A DNA stretch of 64,000 bases from Xenophilus aerolatus (GTDB lineage: Bacteria > Pseudomonadota > Gammaproteobacteria > Burkholderiales > Burkholderiaceae_C), in contig QAIB01000001.1 in NCBI GenBank assembly GCA_030418545.1, forward strand, positions 1,139,672 through 1,203,671, read 5' to 3'. The translations under genes were made by a program, and so were the position numbers. Below are positions 37,873-48,090 of the stretch, in pieces (position 1 is the stretch's first letter; each line of letters starts with the position of its first letter). Under the pieces are notes generated by a model, which worked only from the letters and a program-made list of their open reading frames with translations, did not search any database and was not told where the DNA came from.

Positions 37873-38277
37873 ATGACTCCCAAGCTGTCCCTCCTCGTGC
37901 TGGCCCTGGCCGCCGCCGCGGCGCCCATCGTTGCCAGCGCCCAGGTGTCCGTCAACATCAACGTGCCCGGCGTGGTGACGGTGGCTCCGCCTCCGCCACG
38001 CATGGAGCGCATGCCCGGACCGCGCCCCGGGCAGGTCTGGGTCCCGGGCCATTGGCAATGGGCAGGCAACGCCTACGCCTGGCGCGCCGGCTACTGGCAG
38101 GCGGCCCGACCGGACTACGACTACGTGCCCGGCCGCTGGGTGGCCGCGGACGGCGGGTGGCGCTGGGTCGAGCCCGACTGGCGTCGCGGGCCGGGTCGCC
38201 ATGAAGGCCCCCACGATGACGGCCCGCACGGTGGCTACCACTGCCCGCCGGGGCAGGCGAAGAAGGGCCGGTGCTGA
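37873..38277 (+). CDS. YXWGXW-repeat exported protein
   Basis: A 134 aa protein with a signal peptide (ending ASA) and a mature region containing repeated aromatic motifs: VWVPGHWQWAGNAYAWRAGYW and YDYVPGRWVAADGGWRWVEPDW. The C-terminal tail is rich in His/Gly and Pro (RHEGPHDDGPHGGYHCPPG) and may bind metal. These proteins are common in beta-proteobacteria and have no assigned function. Confidence 0.78.
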   Translation: MTPKLSLLVLALAAAAAPIVASAQVSVNINVPGVVTVAPPPPRMERMPGPRPGQVWVPGHWQWAGNAYAWRAGYWQAARPDYDYVPGRWVAADGGWRWVEPDWRRGPGRHEGPHDDGPHGGYHCPPGQAKKGRC

Positions 38278-38296
38278 CAGGCAGCAGGCCGCGATT

Positions 38297-38336
38297 GCTA
38301 TCGAAGTGATAGCGATAGGCGCCCGAGTGGCGGGCG
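38297..38336. repeat. Short dispersed repeat, copy C
   Basis: GCTATCGAAGTGATAGC (38297-38313) followed by a GCGCCCG..CGGGCG hairpin, the same two-part layout as copies A and B. Confidence 0.5.
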
Positions 38337-38370
38337 TTCTAGCCCGATTTCCTTCGAAAGGCGCGCAAAA

Positions 38371-38398
38371 AAAAGCCGACCCCGAGGTCGGCTTTTTC
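38371..38398. terminator. Bidirectional terminator between converging genes
   Basis: An 11-bp stem AAAAGCCGACC / GGTCGGCTTTT with loop CCGA, flanked by A-run and T-run. It separates the plus-strand YXWGXW gene from the minus-strand lipoprotein gene. Confidence 0.92.
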
Positions 38399-38417
38399 CA
38401 TGGACGCGGCAAGGCGC

Positions 38418-38807
38418 TCAGGGGCGCGCGACCTTCCAGGCGCCTTGCAGCATGCCGTCACCCGTACGGTCGCCGGCCTTGGCGTCCTTGGCCCAGTAGT
38501 ACAGCGGCTGGCCCTTGTAGGCCCACTGCTTCTTGCCGTCGTCACGCACCACCACCGAGTAGCCGCCCATGGGCTTGGCCGACTCGGGCGCCATCAGCGG
38601 CGGCCAGTTCGTGGCGCACTGCGCATTGCAGACCGACTTGCCGCTGCCGGCGGTGTCGCGCGCGAAGGTGTAGAGCGTCATGCCCGTCGGGCCGATGAGC
38701 ACGCCGTCGACGGTGCGGGTCGGCGTGTCGGGTGCCGGAGAGCTCGACATGCTGCCGCAGCCGGCAAGCAGGGCGGCGGCGAGGATCGAAGCGCTGAGCA
38801 GTTTCAT
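38418..38807 (-). CDS. Small lipoprotein with COG4315/PF03640-type repeats
   Basis: A 129 aa protein with a lipoprotein signal (LLAGC, Cys17). Two repeats of the 'secreted repeat of unknown function' follow: GVLIGPTGMTLYTFARDTAGSGKSVC and AYKGQPLYYWAKDAKAGDRTGDG. An AGGAGAA ribosome site precedes the ATG at 38807. It is downstream of the ECF sigma/anti-sigma pair and could be one of their targets. Confidence 0.8.
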   Translation of the reverse strand: MKLLSASILAAALLAGCGSMSSSPAPDTPTRTVDGVLIGPTGMTLYTFARDTAGSGKSVCNAQCATNWPPLMAPESAKPMGGYSVVVRDDGKKQWAYKGQPLYYWAKDAKAGDRTGDGMLQGAWKVARP

Positions 38808-38873
38808 TGGATTTTCTCCTTGGTTGAACAAAGGGCAGGGCAGTGTAGGCCGCCCGCGAAGGCGGCCCCGAGG

Positions 38874-39626
38874 TCAGAGCTGGCGGTACACCTCGGTGGC
38901 GAGCTTCAGCAGGGCCTCGCGCGACAGGGGCGCGCTCAGCGCATAGCCGAAGCCGCGGTCGACCCAGTAGAAGCTGGGCACCGCGCCCGTGGACGCGAAG
39001 CTGAAGGCGGTCTCCTGGCTCGCGCGCGCGGACGGCGTGGCCTTGTCGTCGAGCGCACCGAGGTACAGCGTCACGCGCTGGCTCGCTGCGTTCTCGAACA
39101 TGAACTGTGCCCGCGCACCGTCGTCGCCCGGCAGCAGACGGCCGCCGACAAGCGCGTAGCCCTGAGCCGACAGGTCGGGCAGCTTCAGCGGGCGGTCGAG
39201 CCGGCGCGACAGCCATTGCACCAGGTGCTGCTGCTCGCTGGCGGCCACTTCGACGGGGTGCCGCTTCTCGGGGGAATAGACGACGTAGGCCGCGGTCGCG
39301 TCGCGCACGAAGCTCTGGGCCGCGGGCGCCCGCGCGAGGGACATCGCAGGGCGCGCCTGCCACTGGGCGTTGGCCACCCAGCCGACGCCGAAGGCCACCA
39401 GCACCGCGGCCGCCATGCCGCCCCATGTCGTCCAGCGGGCGCGGCGCTCGACGGCCGCGCGGTGGCGGCCGAGGCGCTCGGCGGCCGCCTGCAAGGCCGG
39501 CGGCAGGGGTTCGGAGAGGACCTCGCGGTGCAGGCCCCGCAGCGCCTCGCGCTGGGCGGGCCAGTCCCCGGGTTCGTCCGGTCGATCGGGAGCGATGGGC
39601 GGCGTGGGCATGGCGGGAACGGTCAC
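38874..39626 (-). CDS. Anti-sigma factor, membrane-bound
   Basis: A 250 aa protein with a short cytoplasmic N-terminal part (about 1-75), one membrane helix (TTWGGMAAAVLVAFGVGWVA) and a periplasmic domain ending in YWVDRGFGYALSAPLSREALLKLA. The GTG at 39626 overlaps the sigma gene stop (GTGA); an ATG five codons later (39611) is the alternative start. Position directly after the sigma gene and the single-helix layout indicate the cognate anti-sigma factor. Confidence 0.82.
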   Translation of the reverse strand: MTVPAMPTPPIAPDRPDEPGDWPAQREALRGLHREVLSEPLPPALQAAAERLGRHRAAVERRARWTTWGGMAAAVLVAFGVGWVANAQWQARPAMSLARAPAAQSFVRDATAAYVVYSPEKRHPVEVAASEQQHLVQWLSRRLDRPLKLPDLSAQGYALVGGRLLPGDDGARAQFMFENAASQRVTLYLGALDDKATPSARASQETAFSFASTGAVPSFYWVDRGFGYALSAPLSREALLKLATEVYRQL

Positions 39627-40153
39627 TTCAGGCGCCGCAGGGGCGGGCGGGCCGGCGCCGGGGCGGCATCGGTGGGTGAAACCCCTTCCATCAACTGGCG
39701 CAACCGGGACCGGGCACGCGACAGACGCGACATCACGGTGCCCGCCGGCACGCCGAGGATGCGCGCCACGTCGTCGTAGGACAGGTCTTCCAGCGCCACC
39801 AGCAGCAGCACGGCGCGCTGCTCGTCCGGCAGCTGGAGCAGGCAGCGCTGCAGGTCGATCCGGCGCTCGGGCGGCGCGTCGGGAGCGGGCAATTGCTCGG
39901 CCAGCTCGTCGATGTCCAGGGCCGCGCGCGGCGACGGCGTTCGGCGGGCCTGGCTGGCGAAGAGGTTGTGCATGAGCGTGAAGAGCCAGGCCCGCAGGTC
40001 GGTGCCCGCGGTCCACAGGCGCCACTTGTCGCAGGCCCGCTCCAGCGTGTCCTGTACCAGGTCGTCGGCCAGCCAGGCATCGCCCGTCAGCGCGCGCGCA
40101 TAGCGGCGCAGGCTGGGGATGTGGGCAACGAGGGCGGCCGTGCCGTCGGTCAT
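39623..40153 (-). CDS. ECF RNA polymerase sigma factor
   Basis: A 176 aa sigma70-family protein. Region 2 (about 10-75) contains ARALTGDAWLADDLVQDTLERAC and LRAWLFTLMHNLFAS. Region 4 (about 105-155) contains LLQLPDEQRAVLLLVALEDLSYDDVARILGVPAGTVMSRLSRAR. It is followed by its overlapping anti-sigma gene. The signal it responds to is unknown. Confidence 0.9.
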   Translation of the reverse strand: MTDGTAALVAHIPSLRRYARALTGDAWLADDLVQDTLERACDKWRLWTAGTDLRAWLFTLMHNLFASQARRTPSPRAALDIDELAEQLPAPDAPPERRIDLQRCLLQLPDEQRAVLLLVALEDLSYDDVARILGVPAGTVMSRLSRARSRLRQLMEGVSPTDAAPAPARPPLRRLK

Positions 40154-40251
40154 GCAGGTGGCGAGTGGATCACGACGGCGCGGGAAGCGCGCCTTCTGAC
40201 TGCATGAACACCGGGGCGGGGCGGTTTATTCCATGCCGCGCCAAAAAAACT

Positions 40252-40734
40252 TCAGCGCTGGCGGTTCTTCATCGCGCGTTCAACCTCGCGCTTGCCTTCG
40301 CGGTCCTTGATGACATCGCGCTTGTCGTGCTCGGCCTTGCCCTTGGCCAGGGCGATGTCGCATTTCACCTTGCCGGCCTTCCAGTGCAGGTTGATCGGCA
40401 CCAGCGTGTAGCCCTTCTGCTCGACCTTGCCGGTGAGGCGCTTGATCTGTTCCTTGTGCAGGAGCAGCTTCTTGGTGCGCACAGCGTCGGGGTTGACGTG
40501 GGTGGAGGCGCTGCGCAGCGGGTTGATCTGGCAGCCGATGATGAACATCTCGCCGTCGCGGATCACGACATAGCCGTCGGTGAGCTGCACCTTGCCTTCG
40601 CGCAAAGCCTTCACTTCCCAGCCCTCGAGCACCATGCCGGCCTCGAAGCGTTCCTCGAAGAAGTAGTTGAACGCGGCCTTCTTGTTGTCGGCGATGCGCG
40701 CGTTGCCGGGGGTCTCAGGTTTTTTGGTGGCCAT
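40252..40734 (-). CDS. smpB: SsrA-binding protein SmpB
   Basis: Binds tmRNA and brings it to stalled ribosomes. The 160 aa protein has [32 protein letters not shown] and a basic C-terminal tail ([13 protein letters not shown]) that reads the empty mRNA channel. The ATG at 40734 gives the family N-terminus. Divergent from ratA with 62 bp between starts, the usual arrangement. No tmRNA gene is in the window. Confidence 0.95.
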   Translation of the reverse strand: MATKKPETPGNARIADNKKAAFNYFFEERFEAGMVLEGWEVKALREGKVQLTDGYVVIRDGEMFIIGCQINPLRSASTHVNPDAVRTKKLLLHKEQIKRLTGKVEQKGYTLVPINLHWKAGKVKCDIALAKGKAEHDKRDVIKDREGKREVERAMKNRQR

Positions 40735-40796
40735 GTCTGTCAATGTTGGGGCGCATGGCCTCCCTACAATCGGCAGCCGCACACAGCGGCGATTCT

Positions 40797-41246
40797 ATGA
40801 AAAGCGTCCACAAGTCCGTCCTCATCTGGTACAGCGCCGAAGCGATGTACGCGCTGGTCACGGATGTGGCCCGGTATCCGGAGTTCCTGCCCTGGTGCGA
40901 CCGCGCCCGCGTGATCGAGCAGGACGAAGCCGGCATGACGGCCGAGGTCGGCCTGTCCTTCGGCGGCATCCGCCAGAGCTTCACCACCCGCAACACGCAT
41001 GTGCCCGGCCGCGAGGTGCAGCTCAAGCTCGTCGACGGGCCGTTCTCCAACCTCGACGGCGTCTGGAAGTTCAACCCCGTCGGCGAAGAGGGCGAGCGTG
41101 CCTGCCGCGTCGAGCTCGACCTGCGCTACGGCTTCAGCAACTTCGCGCTGCAGGCGCTCGTGGGGCCGGTGTTCGACAAGATCGCCTCGAGCCTGGTCGA
41201 GGCCTTCGTCAAGCGCGCCGAGCAGATCTACGGCCAGCCCGCGTGA
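40797..41246 (+). CDS. ratA: RatA-family START-domain protein
   Basis: A 149 aa polyketide-cyclase/START-like protein of the RatA/COQ10 group. It begins MKSVHKSVLIWYSAEAMYALV and has VARYPEFLPWCDRARVIE and FSNLDGVWKFNP. In E. coli RatA binds the 50S subunit and blocks subunit joining; a quinone-related role is proposed for relatives. It overlaps rnfH by GTGA. Confidence 0.87.
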   Translation: MKSVHKSVLIWYSAEAMYALVTDVARYPEFLPWCDRARVIEQDEAGMTAEVGLSFGGIRQSFTTRNTHVPGREVQLKLVDGPFSNLDGVWKFNPVGEEGERACRVELDLRYGFSNFALQALVGPVFDKIASSLVEAFVKRAEQIYGQPA

Positions 41247-41575
41247 TCGAGGTCACCCTCTGCTGTGCGCCCGCGCCGCGCGTGGTGTTCGAGCAGGTGC
41301 TGCGCCTGCCCGAGGGCTGCACGCTGCGGGAGGCGGTCGAGGCGAGCGCATTGCGTCGCGAACATCCCCAACTCGACTGGGCCGGTTTGCAGCCGGGCGT
41401 GTGGGGACGCGCCGCCGCCTGGGACCAGGCGCTTGCCGCGGGCGACCGCGTGGAACTGTGCCGCCCGCTGGCCGTGGACCCCAAGGTGGCGCGCCGCGAG
41501 CGCTTCCAGCGCCAGGGCAGCCGCAGGGCCGGCCTGTTCGCACAGCGGCGCCAGGGCGGCAAGGCCGGCTACTGA
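41243..41575 (+). CDS. rnfH: RnfH-family ubiquitin-like protein
   Basis: A 110 aa protein starting at a GTG that overlaps the ratA stop: MIEVTLCCAPAPRVVFEQVLRLPEGCTLREAV. The family motif CRPLAVDPKVARRERF is near residue 75, with a basic Gly-rich C-terminus. RatA-RnfH pairs are conserved next to smpB; function is unknown. Confidence 0.85.
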   Translation: MIEVTLCCAPAPRVVFEQVLRLPEGCTLREAVEASALRREHPQLDWAGLQPGVWGRAAAWDQALAAGDRVELCRPLAVDPKVARRERFQRQGSRRAGLFAQRRQGGKAGY

Positions 41576-41630
41576 GCGGCCGGCCCTCGAAGGGGCAGGA
41601 ATTTCCCCCAATCGCCGGGCGCGAACCGGC

Positions 41631-42125
41631 CTACTTGCAGTCCGCGCTGATGATCTCCTGCAGCCTGCGCTGCTCGGCCGCGCGGGCCTGGTCGTCCATG
41701 ATCTCGCGTTCGCCCCTGTCGTTCATGCGCGCGACACGCATGCCGCTGTCCATCGTGGCCTTGCCCTGGCGCGCGCGGTTGCAGTTCTCGGCCTTGGCCT
41801 TGGCAACCTTCTGCTCCTCGGCAGCGCGCTTGGCCTTCTCGGCCTCCTCGGCCTTGCGGGCCTTCTCCTCGAGTTCCTTGTCCACACCGGCCGCCTTCGG
41901 TGCGGGTGCAGCGGCGGCATCCGCCTTGGGGGCATCCGCGGCGGGCGCCGCAGGGGCCGCCTTGCCGCCCGGGCGCCGCAGCACGTTCTTGTCCGGCACG
42001 TCGGCGGGAGGCGGCTGGTCGCTGAAGACCTTCTTGCCCTGGTTGTCGATCCATTGCCATTGGGCGCTTGCGGCCAGGGGCAGGGCGAGCGCACAGGCAA
42101 GCACACAGAAAGGAGCGAACTTCAT
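41631..42125 (-). CDS. DUF4124-domain exported protein
   Basis: A 164 aa protein with a signal peptide (ending ASA) and DUF4124 at the start of the mature chain (QWQWIDNQGKKVFSDQPPPADVP). An Ala/Pro linker and a long charged helix (KELEEKARKAEEAEKAKRAAEEQK, likely coiled coil) follow. It converges on rnfH. Function unknown. Confidence 0.8.
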   Translation of the reverse strand: MKFAPFCVLACALALPLAASAQWQWIDNQGKKVFSDQPPPADVPDKNVLRRPGGKAAPAAPAADAPKADAAAAPAPKAAGVDKELEEKARKAEEAEKAKRAAEEQKVAKAKAENCNRARQGKATMDSGMRVARMNDRGEREIMDDQARAAEQRRLQEIISADCK

Positions 42126-42294
42126 TCCGGCAGTGTAGCCCCGCCTTACGTTTAGCAACACTCGAGGCCGCTCGGCAGGGGAGGCGGGCGCGCGAAACTG
42201 CCACCAAATCGCAACGCCGCCTGCCGGACGAAGGCCCGGCCCGACGCGGGAAAACCCGCGGCATCGTTACAATCCGTCTTTTGGAGCCTTACCC

Positions 42295-43764
42295 ATGCGC
42301 CTTCTTGGCAAAGCGCTCACCTTCGACGACGTGTTGCTGGTGCCCGCCTTCTCCCAGGTCCTGCCCAAGGACACCTCGCTCGCCACTCCCTTCTCCCGCA
42401 ACATCTCGCTCAACCTGCCCCTGGTCTCCGCGGCCATGGACACGGTGACGGAAGCGCGCCTGGCCATCGCCATCGCGCAGGAAGGCGGCATCGGGATCGT
42501 GCACAAGAACCTCACCGCCCAGCAGCAGGCGGCCGAGGTGGCCAAGGTGAAGCGCTACGAATCCGGCGTGCTGCGCGACCCGGTCGTCATCACGCCCCAG
42601 CACACGGTGCTGCAGGTGCTGCAACTGTCGGAAGAGCTGGGCATCTCGGGCTTCCCGGTCATCGATGGCGGCAAGGTGGTGGGCATCGTGACGGGCCGCG
42701 ACCTGCGCTTCGAGACGCGCTACGACGTGCCGGTCACCGAGATCATGACGCCACGCGCCAAGCTCATCACCGTGCAGGAAGGCACCACCCCGGCCGAGGC
42801 CAAGGCGCTGCTCAACAAGCACAAGCTCGAGCGGCTGCTCGTCATCGACGGCGACTGGCGCCTCAAGGGGCTCATCACCGTCAAGGACATCACCAAGCAG
42901 ACCACCTTCCCGAATGCCGCGCGCGACGCCTCGGGCCGCCTGCGCGTCGGCGCGGCCGTGGGCGTGGGCGAGGGCACCGAGGAACGCGTCGAGGCGCTGG
43001 TCAAGGCCGGCGTCGACGCCATCGTGGTCGACACCGCGCACGGCCACAGCAAGGGCGTGATCGACCGCGTGCGCTGGGTGAAGCAGAACTACCCGCAGAT
43101 CGACGTCGTCGGCGGCAACATCGCCACCGGCGCCGCCGCGCTGGCGCTGGTCGAGGCGGGTGCCGATGCGGTCAAGGTCGGCATCGGCCCGGGCTCCATC
43201 TGCACCACCCGCATCGTGGCTGGCGTGGGCGTGCCGCAGATCATGGCGGTGGACAGCGTGGCGACCGCGCTGCAGGGCACGGGCGTGCCCCTCATTTCCG
43301 ACGGCGGCGTGCGCTATTCGGGCGACATCGCCAAGGCCATCGCGGCCGGTGCCAGCACCGTCATGATGGGCAGCATGTTCGCCGGCACCGAAGAGGCGCC
43401 CGGCGAGATCGTGCTGTACCAGGGCCGCAGCTACAAGAGCTACCGCGGCATGGGCTCCATCGGCGCGATGCAGCAGGGCAGTGCCGACCGGTACTTCCAG
43501 GAATCGACCACCGGCAACCCCAACACCGACAAGCTGGTGCCCGAGGGCATCGAGGGCCGCGTGCCCTACAAGGGCTCCATCGTCTCGATCATCTACCAGA
43601 TGGCCGGCGGCGTGCGCGCCAGCATGGGCTACTGCGGCTGCGCCACAATCGACGAGATGAAGAACAAGGCCGAGTTCGTCGAGATCACCTCGGCCGGCAT
43701 CCGCGAATCGCACGTGCACGACGTGCAGATCACCAAGGAAGCACCCAACTACCGGGCGGAGTGA
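42295..43764 (+). CDS. guaB: IMP dehydrogenase
   Basis: First committed step of GMP synthesis: IMP plus NAD to XMP. The 489 aa protein has the N-terminal barrel ([17 protein letters not shown]), two CBS domains (about 95-210), the catalytic cysteine C303 in [11 protein letters not shown], and the flap region [17 protein letters not shown] -10-like box lies at 42268-42273 and TTGGAG precedes the ATG. It forms a pathway pair with guaA. Confidence 0.96.
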   Translation: MRLLGKALTFDDVLLVPAFSQVLPKDTSLATPFSRNISLNLPLVSAAMDTVTEARLAIAIAQEGGIGIVHKNLTAQQQAAEVAKVKRYESGVLRDPVVITPQHTVLQVLQLSEELGISGFPVIDGGKVVGIVTGRDLRFETRYDVPVTEIMTPRAKLITVQEGTTPAEAKALLNKHKLERLLVIDGDWRLKGLITVKDITKQTTFPNAARDASGRLRVGAAVGVGEGTEERVEALVKAGVDAIVVDTAHGHSKGVIDRVRWVKQNYPQIDVVGGNIATGAAALALVEAGADAVKVGIGPGSICTTRIVAGVGVPQIMAVDSVATALQGTGVPLISDGGVRYSGDIAKAIAAGASTVMMGSMFAGTEEAPGEIVLYQGRSYKSYRGMGSIGAMQQGSADRYFQESTTGNPNTDKLVPEGIEGRVPYKGSIVSIIYQMAGGVRASMGYCGCATIDEMKNKAEFVEITSAGIRESHVHDVQITKEAPNYRAE

Positions 43765-43781
43765 TTCTACTCCGAGGACAG

Positions 43782-43811
43782 GGCCGGTGCAGTGCACCGG
43801 CCTTGTTGTTT
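43782..43811 (+). terminator. Hairpin between guaB and guaA
   Basis: A 10-bp inverted repeat GGCCGGTGCA / TGCACCGGCC (43782-43802) followed by the T-rich TTGTTGTTT. It may attenuate transcription into guaA. Confidence 0.6.
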
Positions 43812-43846
43812 CAGCGAAGCATCCATTCCATCGAAGCGCGGTACCC

Positions 43847-45466
<1,620 letters not shown>

Positions 45467-45593
45467 TTTTGCGTCTGGCAGCGGCAAGCAATGGCAGGCA
45501 AGAAACCACTTATAAGTCATTGATGTAAATGGATTTTTTGGTTTGCTGTCTGGCAACGGCTGGAAGATTTTGGCATCGCCAAGCACGAATTTT

Positions 45594-45748
45594 TCATGGT
45601 ATGGTGCATGGCACTGGCTGAGCCGATGCCATGATCCTGCTTCGATACCATGTCGTCGCTTCACGAGCTGTCATGGTATGGAAATCCGATAGATCGTTGA
45701 TCTATAAGGAAAAATAGGCGGGATTCCGAGAGTTTGTAAGCATGGTAT
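45594..45748. promoter_or_regulatory. Cluster of CATGGTAT repeats upstream of the integrase (candidate arm-type sites)
   Basis: CATGGTAT occurs at 45595-45602, 45672-45679 and 45741-45748, with the inverted copy ATACCATG at 45645-45652 and a variant ATGCCATG near 45625. The 307 bp between guaA and int hold no gene. Such spaced direct and inverted repeats beside an attachment site are typical of arm sites bound by P4-type integrases or of excisionase sites. The last repeat is just upstream of int and could also let the protein control its own promoter. Confidence 0.55.
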
Positions 45749-45773
45749 CGGCGGCCTGAAAAGAAGGGTGCCC

Positions 45774-46973
45774 ATGCTTACTGATACCAAGTTGCGCAAT
45801 CTCAAGCCGCAGGACAAGCTCTACAAGGTGAACGACCGTGACGGCCTCTATGTGGCCGTCACCCCGGCCGGGGCGATCTCGTTTCGCTACAACTACGCCA
45901 TCAACGGCAGGCAGGAGACCATCACCTTCGGCCGCTACGGCGTCGGCGGCATCACCCTGTCGGAAGCCCGCGAGCAGTTGGGCGAGGCCAAGAAGCTGAT
46001 CGCGGTCGGGAAGTCGCCGGCCAAGGAGAAGGCGCGGGACAAGGCCCGCATCAAGGATGCCGAGACCTTCGACGCCTGGGCCGAAAAGTGGCTGCGCGGC
46101 TACCAGATGGCCGACTCCACCCGCGACATGCGCCGGGCGGTCTACGAGCGCGAGCTGAAACCCAAGTTCGCCAATCAGAAGCTGGTCGAAATCACCCACG
46201 AGGACTTGCGGGCGCTGACCGATGCCATCGTGGAGCGCGGTGCGCCGGCCACGGCCGTGCATGCCCGCGAGGTGGTGCTCCAGGTCTACCGCTGGGCCAT
46301 CGAGCGCGGCCAGAAGGTCGAGAACCCCGCCGAGCTGGTGCGCCCCACCAGCATCGCCAAGTTCGAGCCGCGCGACCGCGCGCTGACGCCCGACGAAATC
46401 GGGCTGATGTACCAGTACATGGAGCGCATCGGCACGACGCCATCCATCCGGGCGGCGGCCAAGCTGCTGTTGCTGACGATGGTGCGCAAAAGCGAGCTGA
46501 CAAACGCGACGTGGAGCGAGATCAATTTCAGCGAGGCGCTTTGGACGATCCCGAAGGAGCGGATGAAGCGGCGCAATCCGCACCTGGTCTTTCTGTCCAG
46601 GCAGGCGCTGGATATCTTCATTGCCCTGAAGACCTTCGCCGGCGGATCGGACTATGTGCTGCCGTCGCGGTACGACTCGGACACGTCGATGAGCAGCGCC
46701 ACGCTCAACCAGGTGCTGACGCTGACGTACCGTTTGGCGCAGAAGGAAGGAAAGACCCTTGGCAAGTTCGGGCCGCACGACCTGAGACGCACGGCGAGCA
46801 CGCTGCTGCACGAGGCGGGCTATAACACCGACTGGATCGAGAAGTGCCTGGCGCACGAACAGCGTGGTGTCAGGGCCGTCTACAACAAGGCTGAATACCG
46901 CGAGCAACGCACCGCCATGCTGCAAGACTGGGCGGACATGATCGACGGCTGGACAGCCAGGAAGGCGTTTTAG
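45774..46973 (+). CDS. int: P4-type tyrosine site-specific integrase
   Basis: A 399 aa recombinase. The DUF4102 arm-binding domain is N-terminal (LTDTKLRNLKPQDKLYKVND, about 1-85), the core-binding domain occupies about 100-190, and the catalytic residues are R238 (MVRKSEL), H335 and R338 (HDLRR), H361 (LAHEQ) and Y370 (AVYNKAEY). All are present, so it should be active. The ATG at 45774 was chosen over a GTG at 45768 because of the AAGAAGGG ribosome site. It reads away from guaA. The stop codon lies inside a KorB-type operator. Confidence 0.93.
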   Translation: MLTDTKLRNLKPQDKLYKVNDRDGLYVAVTPAGAISFRYNYAINGRQETITFGRYGVGGITLSEAREQLGEAKKLIAVGKSPAKEKARDKARIKDAETFDAWAEKWLRGYQMADSTRDMRRAVYERELKPKFANQKLVEITHEDLRALTDAIVERGAPATAVHAREVVLQVYRWAIERGQKVENPAELVRPTSIAKFEPRDRALTPDEIGLMYQYMERIGTTPSIRAAAKLLLLTMVRKSELTNATWSEINFSEALWTIPKERMKRRNPHLVFLSRQALDIFIALKTFAGGSDYVLPSRYDSDTSMSSATLNQVLTLTYRLAQKEGKTLGKFGPHDLRRTASTLLHEAGYNTDWIEKCLAHEQRGVRAVYNKAEYREQRTAMLQDWADMIDGWTARKAF

Positions 46974-46981
46974 CCGCTAAA
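46969..46981. promoter_or_regulatory. KorB-type operator (IncP O_B) 1
   Basis: TTTAGCCGCTAAA is an exact match to the 13-bp IncP KorB operator TTTAGC(G/C)GCTAAA. It overlaps the int stop codon. Confidence 0.8.
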
Positions 46982-47007
46982 AAGCAGCCCGCCGAGGTCG
47001 ATGGCCG

Positions 47008-48009
47008 TCACTGTGCTTCGTCGAGATGGAAGTCTTTCGAGATCGTTGCCAGGGCCTTGTAAACGGCCTGGCGACTGATCCCGAGGGCGTCTGCGACTTG
47101 TTTTTTACTCTGTCCCGAGGCGATCATCATGATGATCGCCTTCTTTCGGTCGGTCAGCCTCTTGTCGGCCATCAGGCGCGCCTGGTTTCTCAACTCGGCC
47201 TTGTCGACGGGCTGCAAGGATTTTTGGGCCACATGGCCTTGGATGTAGCGGTCAACAGCCCGATCCCCTGAGGCCGCACGCAGCTTCTCCGGTTTGGCGC
47301 TTTGCTTGCTCAGCCGCAGTAGCTCCTGATCGAAGTGATCCGCCGAACGCATGGCGCGTCGATAGGCTGGATTCTGGGTGCCATCCGGGAGCATTGGCCG
47401 ATGCTCGGCACAGTAGCGGTGGCTCAAGCGTAGTTTCTCTTGATCCCCCCGAGGCCAATTTCCATGTTCGATGAACGAGGCTAATTCCGTCAACGCTCCG
47501 CAGAACCTACAAAAACCTTGACGACGCTGCGCGTTCCCGAAAGGGAGCAAAGGGAGCTGGTGTTCGCCTGGTATCTTGGATCGTGTCGGTCTTTTGCAGG
47601 CGCAGTCCCAAATCAGTTCGATTAAGGATTCGATGGTTGCGATAAAGCGCTGATCTCTGGCAGTCCAGTTGTTCTCCGTTTTGATGAAGTTACGCAGCAA
47701 CCACCGCTGCAATCGAACCATCTCATCAAGCCCCACTTGACGAATGATGGTGCTGAGTCCTGCCCGTGCGCTGGCTCCGGGCACGAAGCCCGAGTAGCGC
47801 GCCGGAAGAGTCGCCATGTACGCCGCCACGGCGGGATCGATGCGTTCCTCTACCAGTCGGACGATGGGGTACTGGCGCGAGGACGCGGAGTAGGGTTTCC
47901 AGCGCTCTCGGAACTCTTTGATCGCTTGAGAAACGATGGGCGCGCATCCATCCCAGATATGGATGTAGTACCGCCCTAGGCGTTCTCTCGCTTGATCTTC
48001 CGTTTCCAT
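47008..48009 (-). CDS. Unknown protein with Cys/His cluster and C-terminal helix-turn-helix
   Basis: A 333 aa protein not recognised as a known family. A Cys/His group in the middle (CRFCGALTELASFIEHG ... HRYCAEHRP, about 165-210) could bind zinc. The C-terminal 60 residues form a resolvase- or LuxR-like HTH (LTDRKKAIIMMIASGQSKKQVADALGISRQAVYKAL). It sits between int and repA on the opposite strand. METEDQARERLGRYY is taken as the start (48009); a TTG at 48027 is possible. It may regulate the element or act as a recombination helper. Confidence 0.7.
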   Translation of the reverse strand: METEDQARERLGRYYIHIWDGCAPIVSQAIKEFRERWKPYSASSRQYPIVRLVEERIDPAVAAYMATLPARYSGFVPGASARAGLSTIIRQVGLDEMVRLQRWLLRNFIKTENNWTARDQRFIATIESLIELIWDCACKRPTRSKIPGEHQLPLLPFGNAQRRQGFCRFCGALTELASFIEHGNWPRGDQEKLRLSHRYCAEHRPMLPDGTQNPAYRRAMRSADHFDQELLRLSKQSAKPEKLRAASGDRAVDRYIQGHVAQKSLQPVDKAELRNQARLMADKRLTDRKKAIIMMIASGQSKKQVADALGISRQAVYKALATISKDFHLDEAQ

Positions 48010-48018
48010 GTCAACCAA

Positions 48019-48046
48019 AGTGTACAACTAAATCGCTGACAGTCAA
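48019..48046 (-). promoter_or_regulatory. Promoter of the Cys/His-HTH gene, near-leaderless
   Basis: On the minus strand TTGACT (48046-48041) and TACACT (48024-48019) are 16 bp apart. The predicted start point falls about 3 nt before the ATG at 48009, and no Shine-Dalgarno is visible, so the mRNA may be leaderless. Confidence 0.45.
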
Positions 48047-48090
48047 TTGGTGTGACGGCTAGCCTTGTGGTGATCAATTGAAGACCATGA

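Noticed and set aside
45467..45773. A small gene between guaA and int
   Set aside because: No frame of useful length. The stretch is dominated by CATGGTAT repeats.
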